Positions 40,481-50,091 of a stretch of DNA of 64,000 nt are shown here, piece by piece. The notes beneath the pieces were generated by a model. That model was not told the origin of the DNA and did not search any database. It saw only the letters and a program-made list of their open reading frames with translations. The DNA is from an uncultured Clostridia bacterium. GTDB taxonomy: Bacteria > Bacillota > Clostridia > TANB77 > CAG-508. The stretch spans positions 62,001 to 126,000 of the forward strand of contig CAKMVZ010000002.1 in the NCBI GenBank assembly GCA_928721915.1. The letters run 5' to 3'. How positions within the stretch are numbered: position 1 is the stretch's first letter; each line of letters starts with the position of its first letter. The position numbers and the translations under genes were made by a program.

Positions 40481-41370
40481 TTATTCTATTTCTTTTTTTA
40501 ATTCTTCAATTTCTTCCTTAGTAAGTCCTGTAGCTGAAATTATAATTTTTATATCTACTTTTTCTTTTAGTAAATTTTTAGCTATTTCTATCTTTCCCTG
40601 CTCAAGTCCTTTTCTAGTTGCATAGCTTAATCTTAGTTTCTCATCTACTACCGCTCCTTGCCTTCTTAAGGCATACCATGAATTTATTTCATCTTGTTTT
40701 AATTTTTCTAACTCTTCATTTGCTTTTTTTACTTCTTCATTTTCATCCATCTCAGCCACCCCCAAACTCTCTGGATTTATTAAAAATTTTACCCATGTTA
40801 GTAATTTTGGATTTTCGGGTTTCATCCTTTTATTTTCCAAAATTTTCTTCGCTTTCGGTAACTCAATAATATCAATCTCAAACTTCTCTGTCAAGACTTT
40901 TTTACTTATTTCTGTTTCTAATATCTTCCACTTCGTATGATATTTTTCTATTTCTTTTAAATTATCTATCTCAAAATTTGCTATTAATATTGCTATGGTT
41001 CTTTTCGCTTCTTCATATATTTCACCTTTTAATACTGTTCTTGTATATAGTTTTGCCCAATAATATAGTATTCTTTCTTCTATGTAATCCTGAGAAGCCA
41101 TTTGAACTTCTATATCTACTTTTATTTTATTATTTAATTCTGCTCTTATATCTAATATGTTTGTTTTATCATCTATAATATCTCCATTCATTATTAGTGT
41201 TTTTTCTAAATTTATTGATACTATTTCATCTTCTATTATAGCACTTAATAAATCTTTCGTTATTCCTCATTTCCCTCCATTCCAAATATTCTTTTAAATA
41301 CAAAATCATTTGTTGGCACTACCGCCTTTTTAGCTTCTTCTGTATAATTTTTTAATTCATCATTCATCAT
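40481..41370 (-). pseudogene. Second Rpn-family nuclease, broken by an ordinary frameshift
   Basis: Starts MMNDELKNYTEEAKKAVVPT, then TNDFVFKRIFGMEGNEE and a TAA near 41262. The remainder (TKDLLSAIIEDEIVSINLEK, then the nuclease core and the shared C-terminus) continues in another frame. One missing A (GAGGAA(A)TAACG) explains it. There is no CGG at this break, so it is a control: real mutations in a non-essential gene look different from the CGGN sites. Confidence 0.75.
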
Positions 41371-41548
41371 ATAAAATTCATGCATAATGAACATACAAAC
41401 ATTATGCATCCTCTCCTTGTATTAATATTTTTCTTTGTATGTTTTTAATTCCAATGTTATAAATTGAAGTTAAAAGGCTAGAAATGAGCCTTTAGAATTT
41501 AATTTTTTGAATTAAAATAATTTTGAAATTGCATATAAAAAATACACA

Positions 41549-41734
41549 AAAATTAAATTGCAAGTATTTTATCATGCTGGCTTTGAATTGTAAATAGATT
41601 ATTTAAAAATATTTATGAATTTTATTAAAAAAACATTATGACATTTTATGTCATAATAATAACAAAAGAGCTTTGAAGAATATCCAAAACCCTTAATAAA
41701 TTTATCAAATTAACCTGATTTTTGAACGTGTCCC
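41549..41734. repeat. Dispersed repeat, copy 2
   Basis: About 95% identical by eye to copy 1 at 40174-40360, including the hairpin and the ATTTTATGTCATAATAATAAC stretch. Confidence 0.75.
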
Positions 41735-41858
41735 AAGAAACATATTTTTCTATTTCTTTTAATTTATCTATTTCAAAATTTACTATTAATATTGTTATTA
41801 TTTTTTTCGATTCTTCTAATGAATTTTGATTTGTAAATAGTTTTTTATTAAAAAGCAT
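41735..41858 (-). pseudogene. Rpn-family remnant
   Basis: Only the stretch KKIITILIVNFEIDKLKEIE is left, matching RTIAILIANFEIDNLKEIEK of the Rpn gene at 40481-41370; flanked by copies of the dispersed repeat. Confidence 0.6.
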
Positions 41859-41928
41859 ACTAACGTTTTATGTCATTATAGTTAATTAATCTTTTTTTAA
41901 TTGAGGCAAAAGAACTATTCTTATGCCT

Positions 41929-42002
41929 CAAAAGAGCTTTGAAAAAATACTCAAAGCCCTTAATCAAATTTATCAAATTAACATGTTTTTCGAACACGTC
42001 CC
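41929..42002. repeat. Dispersed repeat, copy 3 (partial)
   Basis: Carries the AGAGCTTTG hairpin, AATTTATCAAATTAACATG and CGAACACGTCCC end of the repeat, with a second hairpin (GAGGCAAAAGAAC...GCCTC) just before it at 41902-41935. Confidence 0.65.
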
Positions 42003-42077
42003 TTAAACCATTGTGGTGTATTCTCTATATGTCTATTTCCACCTCCCACTATTTTATAAGGAAGTTATCTTTAGTAG

Positions 42078-44247
42078 CTACTCGGCAACGAGCACTACAC
42101 GGAAACTATTATGATAGTCCAAATTACCACCAGCACGATTGAAAGTAAATGAACCAGCATGAGAATCATTACTGTAATCGCCACCACGTAGAAAGAATGG
42201 TGACACAAAATCCACAAAGTAAGAGTAGTCAAAATTCCAACTGCTTGTTTCGTTTACTCCTGACGATGTTTCTAAGATTGCGTTTCCGTATCCATAAGTG
42301 ATTGATAGTAATCCTTTGTAAATATTGTAATTACTTATATAACTATCACTTGAATTATTATATGGATATACTGTATAGTTCCTTGTACTTAATGTTTGAT
42401 ATCCATCTGCATTTGCTATAGAACTTGCCCCCATTAGACTACCAGATGTACCATTAGAAGAATTTGTCCCATTACTTGTTAATTGACTAGCTCCATCTGA
42501 TATATATGCTGATGTTCTTTCCCATAATCCTCCACTTAAATCATATACTCCGGTGGCGTTTCCTGTTGTGTTTCCTTTATATCCATTTGCTATATTATAT
42601 GCTGCTACATTAGTTAAACTTTGTGTTGCTGATTCTGAGCCATCTGAGCTTGCTAAACCTGTTATTGCTGTTTTATATGGACTTTGTTCACTTGTATAGT
42701 AATCATTTATTGTTATCTCTGTTCCTGCTCTTCCATATGAACTATGTGCTAAATATGCTACCGCTCCCCACTCACTATTTTTCATCATATGGCTATCTGT
42801 TTTATTTGAATTTAATCCATAAAAATTGTTAGCTGTATCTATTGCTTGTGATAATACATAGCTATCTCCTATACATATATTATTATATGAATACGTTAAT
42901 GGTTTAAATACAGGATATGACAAACTTTGGTTTGAATATCCTTCTGCTGATAAATCTTGATTTAAAGTATTTGTTAAAAATCGGATATAATATGATGTAT
43001 ATTTTAAATCTGAATAAACTACTTCATCATCTGCATTTGATATTTCTGTTGAAAGTACTCCACTATTATTTGTTATAGTATTTGCTTGATATCCTGCTTC
43101 ATATTTTGCTACCCAAAATCCTGTTACTTCTTCGTCCCATTCTCCGTTCATAAAATTATTTGATTTTCCATCTCTAAATGCTGGATGTACTACATAATCG
43201 TTCATATGATTATTTACTTCGTTTGTTTCATCTATTGTATAACTATATTCTCTACTTATTGTATTTCCTTCTTCATCTAAATCACTTGTTCCTTGTAAGA
43301 ATTTTATTGAGATTTCTCCAGCTGTACTTGTGAATAATCCACTTTCTATTTTATATGCATATCTTGGTATCCATACCCAGTAACCTGTTATATTTCCATT
43401 CTCATCTTTTGTTACTGCATTTGCCCATTTATTTTGGCCATCTCCTTGACCATTATAATCATACCAATTTTTCCACTCTTCTTCTGAACTTGAAGATGTA
43501 AGTTCATGTTCTACTCCTTCACTATCCCAGTACACTGCTGTCATTCCTTCAAATAACTCTGGGCTGTTTACTTTCTTTTCACTATTCCAACTTCCATTTG
43601 CTACTCCAATTCCTTCTATTACTTCTTCATCTGAGTTTATATAAAAATCTATTCCATCTAATGTTATTGTTCCTGTTGGTAATGATGTTCCTACATTACT
43701 TGTGTCTATTCCTAAATGATTTTCTAGATTACTTTTTAAACTACCAACATCTAATCTTCCATTACTATCATAACTTCCTACTATTTCCATTGCTATTCTT
43801 TCTCTTGCATCTTCTACTTTTGTTCTATCAGCTGAATTTATTGCTTGATTTAATATTCCATTTTCTCCGCACTAAAGCTGATATTGTTACTCCTGCTAAT
43901 ATTAATAATACTATTATTGTGATTATAAGCGCGATTAGTGTTATTCCTGAATTTAAACTTAAAATACCAGTTTTTAAATTGCTTTTAAAATTGCTTTTAA
44001 AGTCTTTTCCAAAATCTTTTTCAATACTATTTTTGAAAATTTTTTGATTAAAATAATTTTCTCTTTTAAATTCTTTTTCTTGAAATTTTTGATTAAAACT
44101 TTTTTCTTCATTTTTTAGATTTATTAAATCTTTTTCATGATGAAAAAATTTTTTGAACTTTTTTGATTTAAAATTTGTTAAAAAATCACTTAAACCAATT
44201 ATAAGTGTGTGTGTGTGTGTGTGTGTGTACAGCCGCAAGGCTTTCAT
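42078..44247 (-). CDS. Large pilin-like surface protein with lectin/FGE-like C-terminus (copy 1), one CGGA site
   Basis: A prepilin-like segment, NSG then ITLIALIITIIVLLILAG, is followed by GTG CGGA GAA AAT (43866-43869), read as LVGENGILNQAINSADRTKV, the usual pilin continuation. Then comes a long Thr/Ser/Asn-rich ectodomain with VWIPRYAYKIESG and GFWVAKYEAGY, and a C-terminal FLRGGDYSND...NSFRVVLVAE typical of formylglycine-enzyme/C-type-lectin folds. About 100 unusual charged residues precede the pilin segment. The only in-frame start (44247) has CGG as its fifth codon and no good ribosome site, so the true start is uncertain. Confidence 0.75.
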
Positions 44248-44284
44248 GACTTACTAATTTAAAATTCTTTTTCTGTCTATTCAT
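44186..44284 (-). CDS. Short leader ORF with (CA)12 His-Thr repeat ahead of pilin-like copy 1
   Basis: 32 aa from ATG 44284 with a strong GGGAGG upstream: MNRQKKNFKLVSHESLAAV, then (His-Thr)4 and YNWFK. The repeat is (GT)12 at 44205-44228. A closely similar ORF lies at 62752-62841. With 12 units it ends before the pilin frame; with 10 or 13 units it would fuse in frame to the pilin-like protein. Confidence 0.5.
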   Translation of the reverse strand: MNRQKKNFKLVSHESLAAVHTHTHTHTYNWFK

Positions 44285-44328
44285 GTTTTTCCTCCCTATT
44301 ATTTTAATTTTATTTTTTAAATTTATAT

Positions 44329-44340
44329 GGTTATATAACC
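44329..44340. promoter_or_regulatory. Palindrome GGTTATATAACC upstream of the leader ORF
   Basis: The same palindrome, extended to ATTGGTTATATAACCAAT, occurs at the matching place upstream of copy 2 (62884-62901). A likely operator or part of a promoter. Confidence 0.45.
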
Positions 44341-44558
44341 AACTTTATTGAAATTATAACTTTAATATTTTTAATTGTAAATAGCTTTGAAAAATTATTT
44401 TAAACTTATACAATAAGTTTAATGATATTTTTTCCATAATTCACTAATTTTATAATGCAAAAGTAACTTTTTAGTTATATATTTTAGCACTCTCTTAATT
44501 TTAAAGCACAAAAGCAACTTTTAATTTTGAAGTTACTTATTGTTAAAGTACTTAAGTA

Positions 44559-44722
44559 GCTTTTAAGGGTTTATATTTTTTAAAAGGATAAGCAAAACTT
44601 GTGTGGGGACCAGCGAGCTAGAAAATGTTATCTTGAGGGTTTTTAGACTTCAAAACCATCAAGATTACATTTTCTTCGAAGTAGGGATTTTGCCCTTTTA
44701 AAAAATATAAACCCTTAAAAGC
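44559..44722. repeat. Structured element A: perfect 29-bp inverted repeat enclosing a multi-stem RNA-like fold
   Basis: The arms 44559-44587 and 44694-44722 are perfect reverse complements. Inside are further nested stems: AGCAAAAC/GATTTTGC, AGAAAATGT/ACATTTTCT, ATCTTGA/TCAAGAT and GGTTTT/AAAACC. An unpaired internal loop GGGGACCAGCGAGCT faces TCGAAGTAGGGA. No ORF. Could be a structured non-coding RNA or a MITE-like element. Confidence 0.6.
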
Positions 44723-44875
44723 GGATTCACTCTTCTAAATAAAATATATGCAACTAAAAAAGCGGACTAACTGCACAAAATTAAATATATGCAACCAAAA
44801 GCGGTCTCACTATACAAAACCAAATATATAAAGCTAAAAGTGAGCTCACACATCTAAATTAATTAAATATATACA
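44717..44875. repeat. Degenerate tandem repeat, four units of about 40 bp
   Basis: Units begin near 44721, 44762, 44801 and 44840, each with AAAAGCGGxCTCACT, a variable 10 bp and AAATATATGCAACTAA. They directly follow element A. The rest of 44285-44965 has no gene. Confidence 0.65.
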
Positions 44876-44913
44876 AAAAAATAATTCCATACAATTAAAA
44901 TATAAATAAAAAT

Positions 44914-44957
44914 CCCTTAAAAGAAACCTTGCTTTTAAGCTTAGTTTTCTCTTAAGA
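44914..44957 (-). terminator. Terminator after the RluA-family gene
   Basis: CCTTAAAAGAAAC...GTTTTCTCTTAAG hairpin with AT-rich tail, same family as those at 40426 and 62971. Confidence 0.65.
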
Positions 44958-44965
44958 GACAAATT

Positions 44966-45650
44966 CTATTCAATTTCCGCGTCTAAAATCTTCCAACTCC
45001 CAATATGTTTTGGCTCTAACGTAAAAATTAGTTCCTCTTTTGTTGTCGGATGCTTAAATTTAAGCATATAAGCCCAAAGGGCTAATTGTTTTCCTCTTCC
45101 TCTTGATCCATATTTTTGGTCACCATAAAGCGAATGGTTCCTTGAAGCAAATTGAACTCTTATTTGATGATGACGACCAGTTTTTAAATCTACTTTTATT
45201 ACTGATAAATTTATTTTACTATTATATTTTATAACCTCATAATCTAAAACTGCTTTTTTAGCATTTTTTTCATTTGGTTTTGCAATTCTACTAGTATTCG
45301 TTCTTTCATTTTTGTATAAATAATTTTCAAAAGTTCCTGTTTCTTTTTCCATTTTTCCATCTACTATGCATAAATAACTTTTATGAAACTCATTATTTCT
45401 AATCTGCTCACTTAATCTACTAGCTGCTTTTGAAGTTTTTGCAAAAACCATTATTCCTCCGAGTTGGTCTATCTAATCTATGAACTAAACCTAAATAAAC
45501 ATCACCTGGCTTATTATATTTTTCTTTTAAATATTCTTTTATAATAGTTAATAAATCTTTATCACCAGTTTTATCACCTTGAGAAGGTATATTTACTGGT
45601 TTTTCTACAACTATTATATGATTATCTTCGTAAATTACATTTAATTCCAT
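44966..45650 (-). CDS. RluA-family pseudouridine synthase, one CGGA site
   Basis: 227 aa, no S4 domain. Catalytic GLVHRLDRPT is followed by ACT CGGA GGA ATA ATG (45458-45461), read as RPTGGIMVFAKTSKAASRL, the conserved continuation. In triplets it becomes RRNNGFCKNFKSS and stops. C-terminal KTGRHHQIRVQFAS is intact. Confidence 0.92.
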
Positions 45651-45711
45651 TTTCTTTCCACTCTTTTAAAATTTTTAAATGCTTTTTGAACGCGTCCCCA
45701 AAAACTTGAAA

Positions 45712-46573
45712 TTAACTTTCCCATTTTCCATAAATTCCACAAGGCAAAACTAATTTTGAATCTGTCATAGGAAGTCCTATTTCACCTGATGAGATTTTTC
45801 CTTTTTTTCTAATTTTTAAATTTAAAATATTTTCTAAAACTTTGCTTGAAATTCCAGTTGTATAAGAATTTATTAAGAAAAATAAAGGATTATCTGCTAA
45901 AACTTTAGAGCAAAGTTCTACTAAGTCTGAAATATTATTTTCAAATTGCCAAACTTCTCCATTTTTTCCTCTTCCATAAGATGGAGGATCCATAATTATT
46001 GCATCATATTTATTTCCTCTTCTAATTTCCCTTTGAACAAATTTTGTAACATCATCTATAATAAATCTTATTCTATTTTCACCTAAACCAGATAAAACGG
46101 CATTTTCTTTTGCCCAGGCAGTCATACCTTTTGAACTATCAACATGACAAACTTCCATAGCTCCTGCATAGCTACAAGCAACTGTTGCACCTCCAGTATA
46201 TGCAAATAAATTGAGTACTTTTATATTCTTTTTTGAATTTCTTATTTTCTCAATCATCCAATCCCAATTAACAGCTTGCTCTGGAAAAAGTCCAGTATGT
46301 TTAAATCCCATTGGTTTAATGTTAAATTTTAAATCTTTATAAGAAATTTTCCAACTATCTGGAAGTTTTTTATTAATTTTCCAGCCTCCTCCGACCCGAA
46401 TTACTTCTATTATATCTAGCATGGGCCATTTTCCACTTTTCTGGAAAGCTTTTTTCCTTCCAAATAATTTGTGGATCAGGCCTTATTAAAAAAATATTTC
46501 CCCATCTTTCTAACTTTTCTCCATCAGCCATATCTAAAATCTCATAATCTTTCCAATCACTTGCAATATTCAT
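45712..46573 (-). CDS. Class I SAM-dependent rRNA methyltransferase (RlmI-like), one CGGA site
   Basis: 286 aa. N-terminal KMAHARYNRSNS, then TCG GGT CGGA GGA GGC TGG (46390-46393) gives NSGGGGWKINKKLPDSW. In triplets the first frame ends RRRLEN. SAM-binding VLNLFAYTGGATVACSYAGA and catalytic-type IIMDPPSYGRGK are intact. The nearby TCG GGT contains CGG out of frame with no shift. Confidence 0.88.
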
Positions 46574-46707
46574 AACAACTTAAAATTCCTTTATATAAAA
46601 AAATTTATTAAACCTTATGATTTAATTAACATTTTATATTATACTCTAAAAATTGCTATATTTCAAGCCAAAATTAAACTAGCATTTTCGTTTTAAGAAA
46701 ATAAAAA

Positions 46708-46754
46708 GCAACTGCCATTTTAAGAAAAAAATATCTTTCCTTAAAATGACAGCT
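46708..46754 (-). terminator. Terminator of the gene at 46789
   Basis: Stem CTGCCATTTTAAG/TTAAAATGACAG with T-rich tail on the minus strand. Confidence 0.65.
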
Positions 46755-46788
46755 ACAAGTATTGCCTTAAAAAACTAAATAAAAAAGT

Positions 46789-47352
46789 TTAATTGTCCAT
46801 GTCTTTAAGTTCTGGAAATACTGAAGTTGCAGGAATGATTGGTCCTCCAGTAAGTTGCATAATTAAATCTGCAACCTCTTTTGGCATATCATCCGGAATA
46901 TAATTTGAATAAAGTTCAGTGATAAACATTTCTGCCAAAAAAGCTAAAAATGCATATCCTAACTTTTCAACTTTGCAGATAGTACTATCTGAAGCTGTTT
47001 CAATTGTATTTCTGAGAACTAAAGCAACATTATTTAGTGAATCCTCATCTAACAATATCTCAGCATTTTGGAGAAAGTTATAAATTTCTTTTTCAAAGTT
47101 AAATAAAAAATCTCTTGAAAAAGCTTTTTCATTCTCCAGTTCAAGATACTTTTTTCTCTGCTCTTCAGCTTTTTTTGTCATTTTTTTATCTGGAACATTT
47201 TCTACTAATTTTTTTAATTCATCAGAAAATGCAGAATAAACGCTTTTGACCATTTTTTCTACAGGTTCCTTTTTCCAGAAATACTGACATGCAGTATCCA
47301 AGTAAAACTTGTTTAAATACCGTCTAATCTCGCTTACTTTATTTGCTTCCAT
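46789..47352 (-). CDS. Hypothetical protein of foreign codon use containing an in-frame CGG
   Basis: 187 aa, predicted helical, no recognised domain (starts MEANKVSEIRRYLNKFYLDT). Codons TTC, CAG, GTC, AAC, TAC and TTG are more frequent than in neighbours. Codon 11 is CGG (47320-47322: AGA CGG TAT). Here the triplet frame stays open for the whole gene, so CGG was arginine in the gene's source. Read as a quadruplet in this host it would stop two codons later. Probably recently acquired. Confidence 0.6.
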   Translation of the reverse strand: MEANKVSEIRRYLNKFYLDTACQYFWKKEPVEKMVKSVYSAFSDELKKLVENVPDKKMTKKAEEQRKKYLELENEKAFSRDFLFNFEKEIYNFLQNAEILLDEDSLNNVALVLRNTIETASDSTICKVEKLGYAFLAFLAEMFITELYSNYIPDDMPKEVADLIMQLTGGPIIPATSVFPELKDMDN

Positions 47353-47548
47353 AGCATACCCTCCTTATAGGATAAAAATAAATTTGTAAATTACGGCAAT
47401 AATTTTAGCATTTTTTTAATATTATGTCAATTATCAATATTTTTTGTAATATATTTGTATACAAAAATTAAAAACATTACCATAAAACTACATTTTTTTC
47501 AAATTTAATTTTATATAATTTAATAAATTAACTAGAAAGGACGAGCAT

Positions 47549-47662
47549 ATGAACAATGACAAAAAGTTCCTTATTATTCTAGCAATTTGTACTATTATTT
47601 GTATTTTTATTTTAAGTTTACTTATGTATAATTTTGTTCAAATACTTATTGCCGGAATATAA
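47549..47662 (+). CDS. 37-residue single-helix membrane peptide
   Basis: MNNDKKFLIILAICTIICIF and a further hydrophobic run to IAGI. AAAGGA about 8 nt before the ATG. Followed by a strong terminator, so it is probably its own transcript. Role unknown. Confidence 0.5.
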   Translation: MNNDKKFLIILAICTIICIFILSLLMYNFVQILIAGI

Positions 47663-47670
47663 ACCTAAAA

Positions 47671-47700
47671 AAGACCAGTTTATTTATAAAAACTGGTCTT
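47671..47700. terminator. Bidirectional terminator between the 37-aa peptide gene and uvrC
   Basis: Stem AAGACCAGTT/AACTGGTCTT, 10-nt loop; overlaps the uvrC stop. Confidence 0.8.
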
Positions 47701-49487
47701 ATAATTCTTCTTTTAATTTTTTAGCTAAACTTTCATTTATTCCCTTAATTTTAATTAAATCTTCAATATCTGCTTCTTTTATCTTTGAAAGTGAACCAAA
47801 TTCTTTTAAAAGAGCTGTTCTTTTTTTCTCTCCAATTCCATCAATATAATCTAATTTTGATTTTGTCATTTCTTTATCTCTTAATTTTCTATGATATTCA
47901 ATTGCAGTATTATGAACTTCATCTTGAAAAGCAGTTATAAAATTAAAAAGTTCTGCTGAAATTTTAAATTCTTTTCTATTTTCATCCATTAAAGCTCTTG
48001 TTGAGTGCTTATCATCTTTTACCATTCCAAAAACTGGAATTTCTAAAACTTTATTTTCTTTTAATGCTTCTTTAATTGCCCTTATTTGTGTTATTCCACC
48101 ATCAGCTAAAATTAAATCTGGAAGTTCTCCAAAACCTCCTTTAGGATTTTCTAAAGAATGCTTAATTCTACGGCTAACAACCTCTGTCATACATCTTGGG
48201 TCGTCTTGTCCAAAAACAGTTTTTATTTTAAATCTTCTTGAAAGATTTCTTTTTATAACTCCATTTTGACATACACACATTCCGAGCAACTATAAAATTA
48301 CCAGAGATATTTGAAATATCAAAACTTTCTATTTTTAAAGGCAATTTTTCTAATTTTAAAACTTCTTTTAACTCTTTTAGAATTTCTGCTTTATCTTTTA
48401 CCCTATTTTCTAATGTTATTTTACTATTTAGCTCTGCCATTTCAACAAATCTTAGTTTTTCACCTTTTTGAGGACTTTTTATCTCAACATGTTTTTTTGA
48501 AATATTACTTAAAAATTTTTCTAAAATTTCTTTTTCTTCTAAATTATATCTAAGCATTATTTTATTTGGAAAATCTATTGTATTCATATAAAATTGTTTT
48601 ATGAAACCAGAAGCAATTTCCTCTTCTGGCATATCTTTTAAATCATCAAAAAAATAGTGTTCTCTTCCTATCATTTTACTTGAACGTACAAAAAATATTT
48701 CTACACAAACCGATAATTCATTTTTATAAATTCCAATAACATCAATATTGTTTTCAGAAAAATTTGAAACTTTTTGTTTTTCAGTAATTCTTTGAATCGC
48801 TAAAACTCTATCTCTTAAATTTGCAGCTTTTTCAAAATCTAAATTTTTAGATGCTAATTCCATCTCTTTTTTAGTTTCTTTTATTATAGTATCAAATTTA
48901 CCTTCTAAAAGACTAATAATTTGGTCAATTTGTTTTCTATAATCTTCTTTAGAAATATACCCCATACATGGAGCTAAGCATTTTTTTATATGATAATTTA
49001 AACAAGCTCTATCTTTATATTTAAAATTCTTGCATTGTCTTATTTGAAATTTATCTTTAATTAGTGAAATCATCTCTTTAACTGCAGTACTACTTGGATA
49101 TGGTCCAAAATATTTTGCTCCATTTTTTAAAATTCTTCTAGTCATAAATACATTTGGATAATCTGATTTTATGTCAATACAAATATATGGATATGTTTTA
49201 TCATCTTTTAAAAGTACATTAAATTTTGGCCTATATTTTTTTATTAAATTACATTCTAAAATTAAAGCTTCATCTTCACTTCCAACTACTATGTATTCAA
49301 AATGATCAATTAATGAAACCATTTTTTCTATTCTAGTCGTTTTATTAGTTTTTCTAAAATATGATCTTACACGATTTTTTAAAACTACAGCTTTGCCAAC
49401 ATATATAACTTCATCATCTTTGTTTTTCATTATATATACACCAGGCTTATTTGGAAGCTTTTTTAATTCTTCTTCAATATTAAACAT
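47699..49487 (-). CDS. uvrC: Excinuclease ABC subunit C, one CGGA site
   Basis: 595 aa from ATG 49487 (MFNIEEELKKLPNKPGVYIM). GIY-YIG domain, UVR motif (EMELASKNLDFEKAANLRDR), RNase H-like domain and terminal HhH. GTT GCT CGGA ATG TGT (48281-48284) reads VAGMCVCQNGVIKRN and joins NISGNF to RRFKIKTVFGQDDPRCM. In triplets it stops in an unrelated basic tail. Confidence 0.95.
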
Positions 49488-49531
49488 CCTAAAATTAAAA
49501 CCTTTCTTAAAAAAATTATCTATTATTAAAA

Positions 49532-49564
49532 TGCGCCCTTTAAAACTTTTACTTTTAGGGCGCA
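49532..49564 (-). terminator. Rho-independent terminator after hpt
   Basis: Strong stem TGCGCCCT/AGGGCGCA on the minus strand, T-rich tail; separates hpt from uvrC. Confidence 0.8.
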
Positions 49565-49569
49565 CTTTT

Positions 49570-50088
49570 CTAATCTTTTAAAGTTCCTATGTAATTTAAA
49601 TTTCTACATGTATTATTATAGTCAAAACCATATCCTACTATATATTTACTTGGAATTTTAAATCCAACATAATCAACCTCTACTGGAACTTTACGTCTTT
49701 CTTCTTTATCAGCTAATACTGCAACTTTTAAGCTTTTTGGATTTTTACTTAAAATATGCTTTTTTAAAAAATCTAAAGTATATCCAGTATCTATTATATC
49801 TTCAATAATCAAAACATCTCTACCGGTTAAATCTTCGCTAACATCTAATTTTAAATCAATTTTTCCAGTAGTTTCAATTCCTGAATAACTTGAAACTCTT
49901 ACAAAATCTAACTCAACATTTGGATTTTTCATCTTTTTAGTTAAATCAACAGTAAAATAAATTGCACCTCTTAAAACACAAATTGCTAAAATACTTTTCC
50001 CTTCATAATCTTTATCAATTTGCTCTGCCATTTCTTTAATTCTGTTTTGTATAGTTTCTTCATTATATAAAACTTTTAAATCTATCAT
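49570..50088 (-). CDS. hpt: Hypoxanthine phosphoribosyltransferase
   Basis: 172 aa with the PRPP-binding motif VLIIEDIIDTGYTL and loop DFVRVSSY. Purine salvage. ACC GGT contains an out-of-frame CGG with no shift. Confidence 0.94.
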   Translation of the reverse strand: MIDLKVLYNEETIQNRIKEMAEQIDKDYEGKSILAICVLRGAIYFTVDLTKKMKNPNVELDFVRVSSYSGIETTGKIDLKLDVSEDLTGRDVLIIEDIIDTGYTLDFLKKHILSKNPKSLKVAVLADKEERRKVPVEVDYVGFKIPSKYIVGYGFDYNNTCRNLNYIGTLKD

Positions 50089-50091
50089 TTT

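Noticed and set aside
41259..41269. The Rpn gene break as another CGGN site
   Set aside because: No CGG is present. A single missing A explains it, so it is treated as a pseudogene.
44233..44247. CGG in ATG AAA GCC TTG CGG as proof of normal Arg decoding
   Set aside because: The start is doubtful: no good ribosome site, while ATG 44284 has one in another frame where the CGG is out of frame.
44559..44722. Known riboswitch (for example c-di-GMP) ahead of the pilin-like gene
   Set aside because: The element lies upstream and apart from the leader and I could not match the conserved core of any riboswitch I know.
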